26,364 nt of DNA from RGIG1995 sp045652425 (GTDB taxonomy: Bacteria > Bacillota > Clostridia > Oscillospirales > CAG-272). A program made the translations under genes and the position numbers. Position 1 is the first letter of the stretch, and the number at the start of each line of letters is the position of its first letter. Below, one piece after another: positions 6,867 through 14,633 of this stretch. The notes beneath the pieces were generated by a model, which had not been told where the DNA came from, ran no database searches, and saw nothing but the letters and a program-made list of their open reading frames with translations. The DNA is taken from positions 1 through 26,364 of the forward strand of contig JAZRUG010000004.1 of the NCBI GenBank assembly GCA_045652425.1, in the 5' to 3' direction.

Positions 6867-7565
6867 ATGCAGTTTTTTGAATCGATAGCTCAACAATTCA
6901 ACAAAACGTTTATTGTTGACGACCGATATATGTACTTCCTTAACGGGTTGCAGAACACGATAATAACCGCGCTCGCCGCAACCTTAATGGGTATCATAAT
7001 CGGTGTTATCATCGCTATTATAAAAGTATTACACAAAAAGACAGGTAAGCTGAAAATCCTCAATTGGATATTCGAATTATACACGACTGTAATCAGAGGT
7101 ACTCCCGTTGTTTTACAGCTTTTGATTTCGTACAACCTTATTTTTGTATTCTCAAACAATGCCGTAATGATTGGTATTATCGCTTTCGGTATAAATTCGG
7201 GCGCATACGTTTCCGAAATTATCAGAGCAGGTATTATGGCAGTTGACGACGGTCAAACAGAAGCAGGCCGTTCCCTCGGTCTCTCACAGCTTCAGACAAT
7301 GAGACTTATAGTTCTGCCTCAGGCTTTCAAAAACGTTCTTCCCGCTTTAGGCAACGAATTTATCGCGCTATTAAAAGAAACGTCGGTTATCGGTTACCTT
7401 GGCGTTATGGACTTGACGAAGGCGGCAGAGTCGGTTATCAGCCGTACCGCTAACGTATACTTCCCTTACCTGACGATAGCAATTATTTATCTTATAATGG
7501 TACACGGCTTATCAAAGCTGTTCAATATGCTCGAAAGGAGATTTGCGCAAAGTGATAGAAGTTAA
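6867..7565 (+). CDS. Amino-acid ABC importer, permease (HisM/GlnP family)
   Basis: The 232-residue integral membrane protein forms the channel of the importer, probably as a homodimer since only one permease gene is present. About five hydrophobic segments are visible (for example TIITALAATLMGIIIGVIIA near residue 30). The cytoplasmic EAA coupling loop is clear: DGQTEAGRSLGL, then RLIVLPQAFKNVLPALGNEF at about 125-165. VIRGTPVVLQL is typical of polar amino-acid permeases. AAAAGG lies 10 bases before the ATG. The 3' end overlaps the ATPase gene, which implies coupled translation. Normal length and no anomalies. Confidence 0.93.
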   Translation: MQFFESIAQQFNKTFIVDDRYMYFLNGLQNTIITALAATLMGIIIGVIIAIIKVLHKKTGKLKILNWIFELYTTVIRGTPVVLQLLISYNLIFVFSNNAVMIGIIAFGINSGAYVSEIIRAGIMAVDDGQTEAGRSLGLSQLQTMRLIVLPQAFKNVLPALGNEFIALLKETSVIGYLGVMDLTKAAESVISRTANVYFPYLTIAIIYLIMVHGLSKLFNMLERRFAQSDRS

Positions 7566-8274
7566 GAATTTATGTAAATCTTTCGGCAAAAATAGCGTTT
7601 TAAAAAATATCGACTACAAGATAGAAAAGGGCGAAAAGATTGTTATTGTCGGTCCTTCGGGTTCAGGAAAAAGTACGTTTTTGCGTTGCTTGAATCTTCT
7701 TGAAGTTCCCACGTCGGGCGAAATTTGGTTTGAAGGAATACAGATAAACTCAAAGGCTACGAAAATCGATACCGTCAGACAAAAGATGGGTATGGTTTTT
7801 CAGCAGTTTAATCTTTTCAACAACAAAAATATACTTGATAACATTACCCTCGCTCCCATAACATTAAAATTGCAAACAAAAGAAGAAGCAGAAGCAAAAG
7901 CTATGTCGCTTCTTGAAAGAATAGGACTTGCCGACAAGGCAAAGGCATACCCTTCACAGCTTTCGGGCGGTCAGAAACAGCGTGTAGCAATCGTAAGAGC
8001 ATTGGCAATGAACCCCGATGTAATGTTGTTTGACGAACCTACTTCAGCTCTCGATCCCGAAATGGTAGGCGAAGTTTTACAACTTATGACGGAACTTGCA
8101 GACGACGGTATGACTATGGTAGTCGTTACGCATGAAATGGGATTTGCAAGAGAAGTCGGTACAAAAATTCTGTTTATGGATGAAGGAAAGATTATGGAAG
8201 AAGCTCCCCCACAGGAATTCTTTACTAACCCCAAACACCCCAGACTTCAGGATTTTCTTTCGAAAGTATTATAG
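7552..8274 (+). CDS. Amino-acid ABC importer, ATP-binding protein (GlnQ family)
   Basis: The 240-residue ATPase powers the importer. It has Walker A GPSGSGKS, Q-loop FQQFNLF, signature LSGGQKQR, Walker B VMLFDEPTSALD and the switch histidine in VTHE. Start choice: AGGAG ends at 7540. A TTG at 7543 would be only 2 bases away, whereas GTG at 7552 is 11 bases away and gives the usual family start MIEVKNLCKSFG, so GTG is preferred. The gene overlaps the permease by 14 bases. A strong terminator follows at 8282-8311. Last gene of the three-gene importer operon. Confidence 0.94.
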   Translation: MIEVKNLCKSFGKNSVLKNIDYKIEKGEKIVIVGPSGSGKSTFLRCLNLLEVPTSGEIWFEGIQINSKATKIDTVRQKMGMVFQQFNLFNNKNILDNITLAPITLKLQTKEEAEAKAMSLLERIGLADKAKAYPSQLSGGQKQRVAIVRALAMNPDVMLFDEPTSALDPEMVGEVLQLMTELADDGMTMVVVTHEMGFAREVGTKILFMDEGKIMEEAPPQEFFTNPKHPRLQDFLSKVL

Positions 8275-8281
8275 AAACAAC

Positions 8282-8318
8282 AAATGCGTGTGGAATTTTC
8301 CACACGCATTTATTATTT
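8282..8318 (+). terminator. Terminator of the amino-acid importer operon
   Basis: A perfect 14-bp stem, AAATGCGTGTGGAA (8282-8295) with TTCCACACGCATTT (8298-8311), has a TT loop and is followed by a T-rich tail, seven bases after the ATPase stop. Confidence 0.85.
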
Positions 8319-8321
8319 CTC

Positions 8322-8347
8322 AAAAAAGCCCACCGAAATGGTGGGCT
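8322..8347 (-). terminator. Terminator of the PRPP synthetase gene
   Basis: AGCCCACC (8327-8334) pairs with GGTGGGCT (8340-8347). On the minus strand the stem is followed by a U-run (A-tract 8322-8326), and it lies just past the stop at 8357. With 8282-8311 it separates the two convergent units. Confidence 0.85.
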
Positions 8348-8356
8348 ATTAATATC

Positions 8357-9457
8357 TTATTTTATCTTATCAAGAAGATTATGTATTCTGTTTACAGGGT
8401 TAAGAAGCTCACTGATAGTTGCATCGTGATTGAGCGTATCGATAAGCATAGCCACGTATTTACACATATTAACCTCGTGGTACCAAGGCTTTTCAAGAAG
8501 CTCGGGCTTTCTGTAATTGAGGTTTGTTGTAAAGATTTTAGAAATAAGTCCCTGCTCGTATGCTTGGTCAAATTTGTCAAAGCCGTTGCAGAAAAGACCA
8601 AATGTTGCAAATACGAATACTCTCTTTGCGCCCTTCGCCTTAAGCTGAGCCGCAACGTCAAGCATCGAGTCGCCCGAAGAAATCATATCGTCAACAACGA
8701 TAACGTCTTTACCTTCAACCGATTTGCCGAGATATTCGTGCGCTTCAATGGGGTTTCTTCCGTCAACAACTCTTGTATAGTCACGTCTCTTGTAGAACAT
8801 ACCGAGATCAAGACCTATTACGGAAGAATAATACATACTTCTGCTCATTGCGCCTTCGTCGGGGGATATCATCACTACGTGTTCTTTGTCAAATACAATA
8901 TCCGGCACTTCTTTAACGATTGCCTTTATCATCTGATATGTAGACTGAACACTATCAAAACCGTGATTAGGGATTGCATTCTGAACTCTTGCATCATGTG
9001 CATCGAAAGTAATAATGTTAGTTACACCCATATTTACCAGTTCCTGAAGAGCTACCGCGCAGTCAAGGGATTCTCTTGAAGCTCTCTTATGCTGTCTGCC
9101 TTCGTAAAGCATAGGAATAATTACGGAAAGTCTGCGTGCCTTACCTGCAATAGCGCCTATTACTCTTTTTATGTCCTGAAAGTGATCGTCAGGACTCATA
9201 GGTACGACCATATCATACATCTTATATGTTACGCCGTAATTGAATACGTCTGCAATGATAAACACGTCGTGTCCGCGAAGACTGTGACTCAAATGACATT
9301 TTGCTTCTCCCGTACCGAATCTGGGACACTCTGCATTGATAACGAAAGAGTCTTGTGTGTTTCTCCATTGTTTAAGATAATAATCTACGTTTCCGGCGAA
9401 TTCCTCTCCACCTCTCATACTGATTACACTAAGCTCACCAAAAATATTATCTTTCAT
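8357..9457 (-). CDS. prs: Ribose-phosphate pyrophosphokinase (PRPP synthetase)
   Basis: This cytoplasmic enzyme makes PRPP from ribose 5-phosphate and ATP for purine, pyrimidine, histidine, tryptophan and NAD synthesis and for salvage. The 366-residue sequence keeps the family landmarks: RFGTGEAKCHLSHSLRGHDV at about 46-65 (flexible-loop/ribose region), PMLYEGRQHKRASRES at about 115-130 (ATP-binding Arg/Gln), DAHDARVQN at 152-160 (metal-binding His154) and the PRPP loop VVDDMISSGDS at 254-264. It is about 50 residues longer than the usual Prs (near 315) and belongs to the divergent long type seen in Clostridia. Start choice: ATG at 9457 has GGGGGA five bases upstream, whereas the longer frame from 9511 overlaps the promoter. 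The product feeds xanthine phosphoribosyltransferase, also encoded here. Confidence 0.9.
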   Translation of the reverse strand: MKDNIFGELSVISMRGGEEFAGNVDYYLKQWRNTQDSFVINAECPRFGTGEAKCHLSHSLRGHDVFIIADVFNYGVTYKMYDMVVPMSPDDHFQDIKRVIGAIAGKARRLSVIIPMLYEGRQHKRASRESLDCAVALQELVNMGVTNIITFDAHDARVQNAIPNHGFDSVQSTYQMIKAIVKEVPDIVFDKEHVVMISPDEGAMSRSMYYSSVIGLDLGMFYKRRDYTRVVDGRNPIEAHEYLGKSVEGKDVIVVDDMISSGDSMLDVAAQLKAKGAKRVFVFATFGLFCNGFDKFDQAYEQGLISKIFTTNLNYRKPELLEKPWYHEVNMCKYVAMLIDTLNHDATISELLNPVNRIHNLLDKIK

Positions 9458-9515
9458 ACTTTCCCCCATAACATTTTTTTGACGTTTTACTGCCACATTA
9501 GCAATTATCATCTGT

Positions 9516-9544
9516 ATTATAACATACTTTTTTCAAAATGAAAA
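9516..9544 (-). promoter_or_regulatory. Promoter of the PRPP synthetase gene
   Basis: On the minus strand TATAAT (9516-9521) is preceded by an extended TG motif and, 17 bases upstream, TTTTCA (9539-9544). It supports the ATG at 9457 as start, since the longer frame would begin at or before the transcription start. Confidence 0.6.
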
Positions 9545-9665
9545 TACGGTTTTTCAATTTTTATTAAATTTTTATAAAAAATTTTTTATTCTAAACTGTT
9601 TTGTGTTTGATTTTGCAAAGTTTTATAAAATTATGTCTATTTATTGTTTTTTTTTACATATATTA

Positions 9666-9694
9666 TTGAATTATTTTTACCGATATGTTACAAT
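9666..9694 (+). promoter_or_regulatory. Promoter of the GH20 pair
   Basis: TTGAAT (9666-9671) and TACAAT (9689-9694) have a 17-base spacer, with TG at the extended -10 position (9686-9687). It precedes the ribosome site AAGGAG at 9721. Confidence 0.7.
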
Positions 9695-9733
9695 ATTTTA
9701 GCGTTATCGGGCAACTGCTTAAGGAGTATTTTT

Positions 9734-11641
9734 ATGAACATCAAATTTGTCAACACCCCTGATGAATTAAAATCCGGACTTAACGAAATTATCTCTCACC
9801 TCAATCTTATTGTAAGCGATGACGGATATTTCTGCTCAATCGAGAAAAAAGGCAATTACGACCTTTCGGTATCTTTAAACGAAAAAAATATAAAAATATC
9901 TTATTCCGAGAAGCATCATTTTTTCAGAGCTCTCGGTCTTGCCGTTCAACATATAAACGAAGGCGAAAACTCCTTTAATATTACCGAAAAAGCCTACTTC
10001 CGTTCGAACGGTCCTATGTTCGATCTTTCACAAGCGGCATCGGCTTTTAACGTTAAAGAACTGAAGAGTATATTAAGACAATTAGCTCTTATGGGACTTA
10101 ATATGCTTATGCTATATACCGAAGACAACTATGAGGTTGAAAGCCAGCCCTACTTTGGGTATATGAGACCTAAGTATTCTCAAGCCGAACTCAAAGAGCT
10201 TGACGATTATGCATATAACCTCGGCATTGAAATGATTCCTTGTATCCAGACACTTTCTCACATGCAAGAAGCAATAAAATGGAAAGTATACAGAGACATT
10301 ACAGATTATCCCGCTTGTCTGTTAGTAGGCGAAGAAAAAACATACGCATTTTTGAAAGATATTATTACTGCAGCATCAAAGCCATTCAGAACAAAGAAAA
10401 TACATATCGGTATGGACGAGGCACTCGATCTTGGAAAAGTTAATTATCTCACCCGATTCGGTCATAAATCTAACGGCGAGATAATGAGAACCCATCTTGA
10501 CAAAGTTATGGAAATTGTAAATGAGCTCGGACTTAAACCTATGATGTGGGACGATATGTTCTTCTCAACCTTTGGAACGAAAAAATATCGCCAAAAGGGT
10601 GCTACCGTTCCCGAAGAAACGAAGAAACTCGTTCCCGAAGGTATGAGGTGCGTATATTGGGAATACACAGGCGAGGGCGCCGAACTTTACGACGACTATT
10701 TCAGACAGCATTTTGAACTTGATAAAGATTTTGTATTTGCAGGCGGTATCCAAGGTTGGATGAGCTACGCTTTCTCTTGGACAAAAACAAGAAGGGCGGC
10801 TATTGATGCACTCTCCGCATGTAAAAGACACGGAGTAAAAGATATTTTCGTTACCACTTGGGCTGACCATAATGCAGAATGTCTTATAAACGCTAATCTA
10901 ATTGGTGTTCAATTATACGCCGAGCTTGGTTACAGCGAAAACTATGACGAAGAAAAGTTTGCAAAAAGATTCAAATTCTGTACGGGCGGTAATCTTGAAG
11001 ACTTTAAACTACTTGAATATCTCGATGTTTTCTCACAAACAGAAAATTTAGAAAACAGACAATACTACAACACCTCAAAACACCTTATGTGGCAGGATAT
11101 TCTGACAGGCCTTGTTGACAACAATTATACAGGCTTCGACCTCAATAACCACTATGCCGCATTGGCAGAAAAGCTAAAAAAAGCAATTGGAAGTAACGGA
11201 CAGTTTGACGGAATGTTTGAAATGAGCTATCTTGCCGCTTATGTATTAGCTATAAAAGCGGAAATAGGCATTAAGTTGGTAGAAAGCTATAAAGCAGATG
11301 ACAAAGCCGCATTAAAGCACTTTGCAGACGTTGAATTACCTGAATTAAAGAACAGAACTGAACTTCTGCAAAAATCTCATATGCAGAATTGGTTTGAAAT
11401 TTATAAACCTTTAGGTTGGGATACTTGCGACATTCGCTACGGTGCGCTTATCAGCCGTATAAATACTGCTATATATGAAATCAAAGAATACCTTGAAGGC
11501 AGAATGGAACGACTTGAAGAACTCGAACAACCAAGACTTCCCTTTGACGGTCTTGAAGGTCCTATTCGTTATATGAACCGTTGGGAAAGACTTGCTACCC
11601 CCTCTAAACTTGTTGCTAATATTTCAATTAATGTATATTAA
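9734..11641 (+). CDS. GH20 beta-N-acetylhexosaminidase-like protein, cytoplasmic, first tandem copy
   Basis: The 635-residue protein has no signal peptide. An N-terminal alpha/beta domain precedes a GH20 barrel with the acid pair in HIGMDEA (Asp228-Glu229). GH20 enzymes release terminal GlcNAc or GalNAc by substrate-assisted catalysis. The closest type I can recall is the cytoplasmic GH20C of streptococci, which has the same length and NIGMDEA motif. Compared with the second copy at identical residue numbers, this one differs in the pocket: Gln340 where copy 2 has Trp340 (GGIQGW versus GGIWTW), and TTWADHNAE where copy 2 has TTWGDNGTE (376-382). Catalytic residues remain, so altered specificity or weak activity is possible. 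Start: AAGGAG lies 7 bases before ATG 9734; the longer frame from 9644 crosses the promoter. Confidence 0.88.
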   Translation: MNIKFVNTPDELKSGLNEIISHLNLIVSDDGYFCSIEKKGNYDLSVSLNEKNIKISYSEKHHFFRALGLAVQHINEGENSFNITEKAYFRSNGPMFDLSQAASAFNVKELKSILRQLALMGLNMLMLYTEDNYEVESQPYFGYMRPKYSQAELKELDDYAYNLGIEMIPCIQTLSHMQEAIKWKVYRDITDYPACLLVGEEKTYAFLKDIITAASKPFRTKKIHIGMDEALDLGKVNYLTRFGHKSNGEIMRTHLDKVMEIVNELGLKPMMWDDMFFSTFGTKKYRQKGATVPEETKKLVPEGMRCVYWEYTGEGAELYDDYFRQHFELDKDFVFAGGIQGWMSYAFSWTKTRRAAIDALSACKRHGVKDIFVTTWADHNAECLINANLIGVQLYAELGYSENYDEEKFAKRFKFCTGGNLEDFKLLEYLDVFSQTENLENRQYYNTSKHLMWQDILTGLVDNNYTGFDLNNHYAALAEKLKKAIGSNGQFDGMFEMSYLAAYVLAIKAEIGIKLVESYKADDKAALKHFADVELPELKNRTELLQKSHMQNWFEIYKPLGWDTCDIRYGALISRINTAIYEIKEYLEGRMERLEELEQPRLPFDGLEGPIRYMNRWERLATPSKLVANISINVY

Positions 11642-11656
11642 AAAGGAGTAAACACT

Positions 11657-13549
11657 ATGAACATCAAATTTCTCGGGTTAAACGAAGAACTTAACACCGG
11701 TGTCGGTATTCTTGCCGACTATATGGGTGTAACCCTTGGTGACGGTGGTTATGAATTCACCGTTACCCAAAAAGGCGGATGTAACCTCGTAATAAACCTC
11801 GAAGACAAAAAAGGTACCGTCGTTTACGCTGAAAAGTGCCACTTTTTCAGAGCTTTCGGTCTTATCGTAGAACATATTAAAGACGGCGAAGAAAGCTTTA
11901 AGATTGAAGAAGTTCCACAGTTTGAAATGAACGGTCCTATGTTTGACGTTGCTCAAGGTAACGCAGCGTTCAACATAAAGACTTTAAAAGATGTTATCAA
12001 GCAATTGGCTCTTATGGGACTTAACACCCTTATGCTTTATGCTGAAGATACATTTGAAGTAAAAGAACAGCCCTATTTTGGATATATGAGAGCAAGATAT
12101 TCCGAAGAAGAAATGAGAGAGCTTGACGATTACGCTTATGACCTCGGCATTGAGATGATTCCCTGTATCCAGACTCTCGCTCACATGCCCGATACACTTC
12201 GTTGGAAGTGCTTCTACAACATCAGAGATTATGAAGAATGTTTGCTCGTAGGCAAACCAGAAACATATAAGTTTGTAAGAGATATTATTACCGCTGCTAC
12301 CCGTCCTTTCAGAACAAAGAAGATTCATATCGGTATGGACGAAGCTTGGAAGCTTGGACGCGGAAAGTATATTGACCACTTCGGTTATAAACCCGCAATT
12401 GAAATTATGAAAGAGCACTTGACAAAGGTTATGGAAATTGTAGATGACCTCAGTCTTGAGCCTATGATGTGGGATGATATGTTCTTCCGTACGGTTGGTA
12501 ACAAGAAATATTATCAGCCTGACGTTGTATTTCCCCAGTCTACAATTGATATGGTTCCCAAGAATATGGGTTGCATTTACTGGGATTACTACAAAATCGA
12601 CCAAGCTGAATATGAAAAGATTATTCCTACACACCAACAGCTTACCGACAACGTTATTTTTGCAGGCGGTATTTGGACTTGGATCGGCTATAGCCTTGGT
12701 TGGAACAAGACGAAAGTATCGACAGAATGTGCTCTTAATGCTTGTAAAAAGACGGGCGTTAAGAAAGTGTTTATGACAACTTGGGGCGACAACGGCACTG
12801 AATGTTTGCTTACTACCACCCTTATCGGTTGTCAGCTTTACGCTGAACACGGCTACGCAAAAGAAATTGATTACGATAAATTTGCAAAGAGATTTAAGTT
12901 TATCTGCGGCGCAAACGTAGACGACTTCGCTCTTCTTGAACGCCTTGACAGAACCCCCGATATGTTACATATGGAAGATTCTTCAAGATACAACCCCTCA
13001 AAATACCTTATGTGGCAGGATATCTTGACAGGACTTGCAGATAAGAATATCGAAGGCGTTGAGCTTGATGCACACTATGCAAAGCTTGCAGAAGAAATGA
13101 AAGCAGCCATCGGCAGAAACGGCAAATATAATGACATACTTGAATTTAGCTACCACGCAGCAAACGTACTTGCAAAGAAATCACAGATGGGCCTCCGTCT
13201 TACAGCCGCATACAAGGCAAACGACAAGGCTGCTCTCAAAAACTTTGCAGACGTTGAACTTCCCGACCTTATTAATAGAGTTAACGATCTTTGGGAATGC
13301 CACAGAACAAATTGGTTCAAGATTTATAAGGCATTCGGTTGGGATATTATGGATATGCGTTACGCTTCCCTCGTTGGCAGAATCAAGAGCGCGATTATAG
13401 AAGTAAATCAGTATCTTAACGGCGAAATGGAAAGAATCGAAGAACTTGAAGAAACAAGACGTCCTCTTCACGGGCTCGACGGTCCTATCCAGTACATGAA
13501 CTTTTACGGCAAGATCGTTTCTCCCTCCAGAATCGCTCCCGAAGCATAA
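11657..13549 (+). CDS. GH20 beta-N-acetylhexosaminidase, cytoplasmic, second tandem copy
   Basis: This 630-residue protein is colinear with the gene before it, with over half of residues identical by eye and the same numbering through the active site. It has no signal peptide, so it should act on amino-sugar oligosaccharides already inside the cell. Visible motifs are HIGMDEAW (acid pair Asp228-Glu229), MMWDDMFF, YWDYY, GGIWTWIGY (Trp340) and TTWGDNGTE (376-382), all matching active GH20 enzymes. A C-terminal helical region (about 430-610) follows the barrel. AAGGAG precedes the ATG, only 15 bases after the first copy, so the two are co-transcribed. A terminator lies at 13561-13598. Confident in family; the sugar linkage is not readable. 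Confidence 0.92.
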   Translation: MNIKFLGLNEELNTGVGILADYMGVTLGDGGYEFTVTQKGGCNLVINLEDKKGTVVYAEKCHFFRAFGLIVEHIKDGEESFKIEEVPQFEMNGPMFDVAQGNAAFNIKTLKDVIKQLALMGLNTLMLYAEDTFEVKEQPYFGYMRARYSEEEMRELDDYAYDLGIEMIPCIQTLAHMPDTLRWKCFYNIRDYEECLLVGKPETYKFVRDIITAATRPFRTKKIHIGMDEAWKLGRGKYIDHFGYKPAIEIMKEHLTKVMEIVDDLSLEPMMWDDMFFRTVGNKKYYQPDVVFPQSTIDMVPKNMGCIYWDYYKIDQAEYEKIIPTHQQLTDNVIFAGGIWTWIGYSLGWNKTKVSTECALNACKKTGVKKVFMTTWGDNGTECLLTTTLIGCQLYAEHGYAKEIDYDKFAKRFKFICGANVDDFALLERLDRTPDMLHMEDSSRYNPSKYLMWQDILTGLADKNIEGVELDAHYAKLAEEMKAAIGRNGKYNDILEFSYHAANVLAKKSQMGLRLTAAYKANDKAALKNFADVELPDLINRVNDLWECHRTNWFKIYKAFGWDIMDMRYASLVGRIKSAIIEVNQYLNGEMERIEELEETRRPLHGLDGPIQYMNFYGKIVSPSRIAPEA

Positions 13550-13560
13550 AAATAAAAACA

Positions 13561-13600
13561 ATAGTGTGCATAGAAAAAAACTGTGCACACTATATTTTTA
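13561..13600 (+). terminator. Terminator of the GH20 operon
   Basis: ATAGTGTGCA (13561-13570) pairs exactly with TGCACACTAT (13584-13593), followed by a T-rich tail, 11 bases after the stop of the second GH20 gene. Confidence 0.8.
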
Positions 13601-13605
13601 TTTTC

Positions 13606-13638
13606 AAAAAAATTGCACACGAAACCGTGTGCAATTTT
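13606..13638 (-). terminator. Terminator of the purine importer operon
   Basis: AAATTGCACACG pairs with CGTGTGCAATTT over AAAC, with A/T-runs on both sides so that it can work in both directions. It lies 8 bases past the stop of the last permease gene on the minus strand. Confidence 0.8.
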
Positions 13639-13646
13639 TTATATTA

Positions 13647-14633
13647 TTATCTTTCTTCTCTGTAGTAGTTTATACCACAGCAGGTAGGTTGTTCGCCTCT
13701 GCCCTTGTCTCTTATGGACGATACTACAAGAACTATAAAGGTTATAACGAACGGAAGCATCTGATAAAATTCATTTGGTATAACATCTACCCAACCGAGA
13801 ACACTCGGGAAAGCTTCTTTAAGGTTACCCTTCCAAGACTGCAATACAGTCAAAGCACCAAACAGGAACGAACCGAAAATAGCTTTTGCAGGATTCCATT
13901 TTGCAAAGATAACCAATGCAACCGAAATCCACCCCATACCGTTTATCCAGCTTTCATTCCAAGCACCGCCGTTTATAACAACACCAAGGTAAAGTCCGCC
14001 AAGACCTGTTATACCCGCGCCGCACACCGTATGCATATAACGGTAGAGTGAAACATTTACACCGCACGCGTCAGCCGCGCCGTAGTTTTCACCGGTAGCT
14101 CTCAATTTCAATCCAGTCTTTGTCTTTGTAATATAAATCCAAAGAGCCACAGCAACCAAAACCGATATATAAACCATTATGTTGTACGAGAACAACAACG
14201 TTCCGATATAGGGGATATCGCGAAGCACGGGGATTCCGATATCGGATTTCATAAACACCATCTGCGAAGCTTCGTCCATTATCGGATATTTACCACCACT
14301 TGTCAACGAGCGTCCAACGAATTCATATACACCTACACCGAATATTGTAAGCGTAAGACCGGTTACGTTCTGATTTGCCTGAAAAGTAATAGTAAGGAAC
14401 GAATACACAAGTCCGCCAAGCGCCGCGCACAAAAATGCGGCAAGGATAGCAACTATCATACTGTTCGTCTTACAGCCGAAATAATATCCACCGATAGCGC
14501 CCATAGCCATAAGGCCTTCGACACCGAGGTTTAAGCTACCCGACTTCTCGGATACTATTTCACCTGCCGTACCAAACAAAAGCGGTACGCCCATTCTGAT
14601 GGAGTAAAAAAGAAATTTTATAATCGTATTCAT
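13647..14633 (-). CDS. Nucleoside/BMP-type ABC importer, second permease
   Basis: The 328-residue integral membrane protein of the BPD_transp_2 family (YufQ/NupQ-like) forms one half of the channel. About eight to ten hydrophobic segments are visible. GTAGEIVSEKSGSLNLGVEG near the N-terminus and ATGENYGAADACGVNV near residue 180 are family hallmarks. Its start codon overlaps the stop of the fused ATPase-permease gene (ATGA, 4 bases), and the GGAGG ribosome site lies inside that gene, so translation is coupled. It should pair with the membrane half of that fusion. The C-terminal tail (RDKGRGEQPTCCGINYYREE) is basic and Cys-containing. Normal length. Confidence 0.9.
   Translation of the reverse strand: MNTIIKFLFYSIRMGVPLLFGTAGEIVSEKSGSLNLGVEGLMAMGAIGGYYFGCKTNSMIVAILAAFLCAALGGLVYSFLTITFQANQNVTGLTLTIFGVGVYEFVGRSLTSGGKYPIMDEASQMVFMKSDIGIPVLRDIPYIGTLLFSYNIMVYISVLVAVALWIYITKTKTGLKLRATGENYGAADACGVNVSLYRYMHTVCGAGITGLGGLYLGVVINGGAWNESWINGMGWISVALVIFAKWNPAKAIFGSFLFGALTVLQSWKGNLKEAFPSVLGWVDVIPNEFYQMLPFVITFIVLVVSSIRDKGRGEQPTCCGINYYREER

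Noticed and set aside
7543..7551. TTG at 7543 as start of the importer ATPase
   Set aside because: It is only 2 bases after the GGAG site; GTG at 7552 gives the usual family start.
8132..9079. Plus-strand frame of 315 codons
   Set aside because: It overlaps the ATPase end, two terminators and the PRPP synthetase gene, which has clear family motifs on the other strand.
11984..12850. Minus-strand frame of 288 codons
   Set aside because: It is antisense to the second GH20 gene and carries no recognisable motif.
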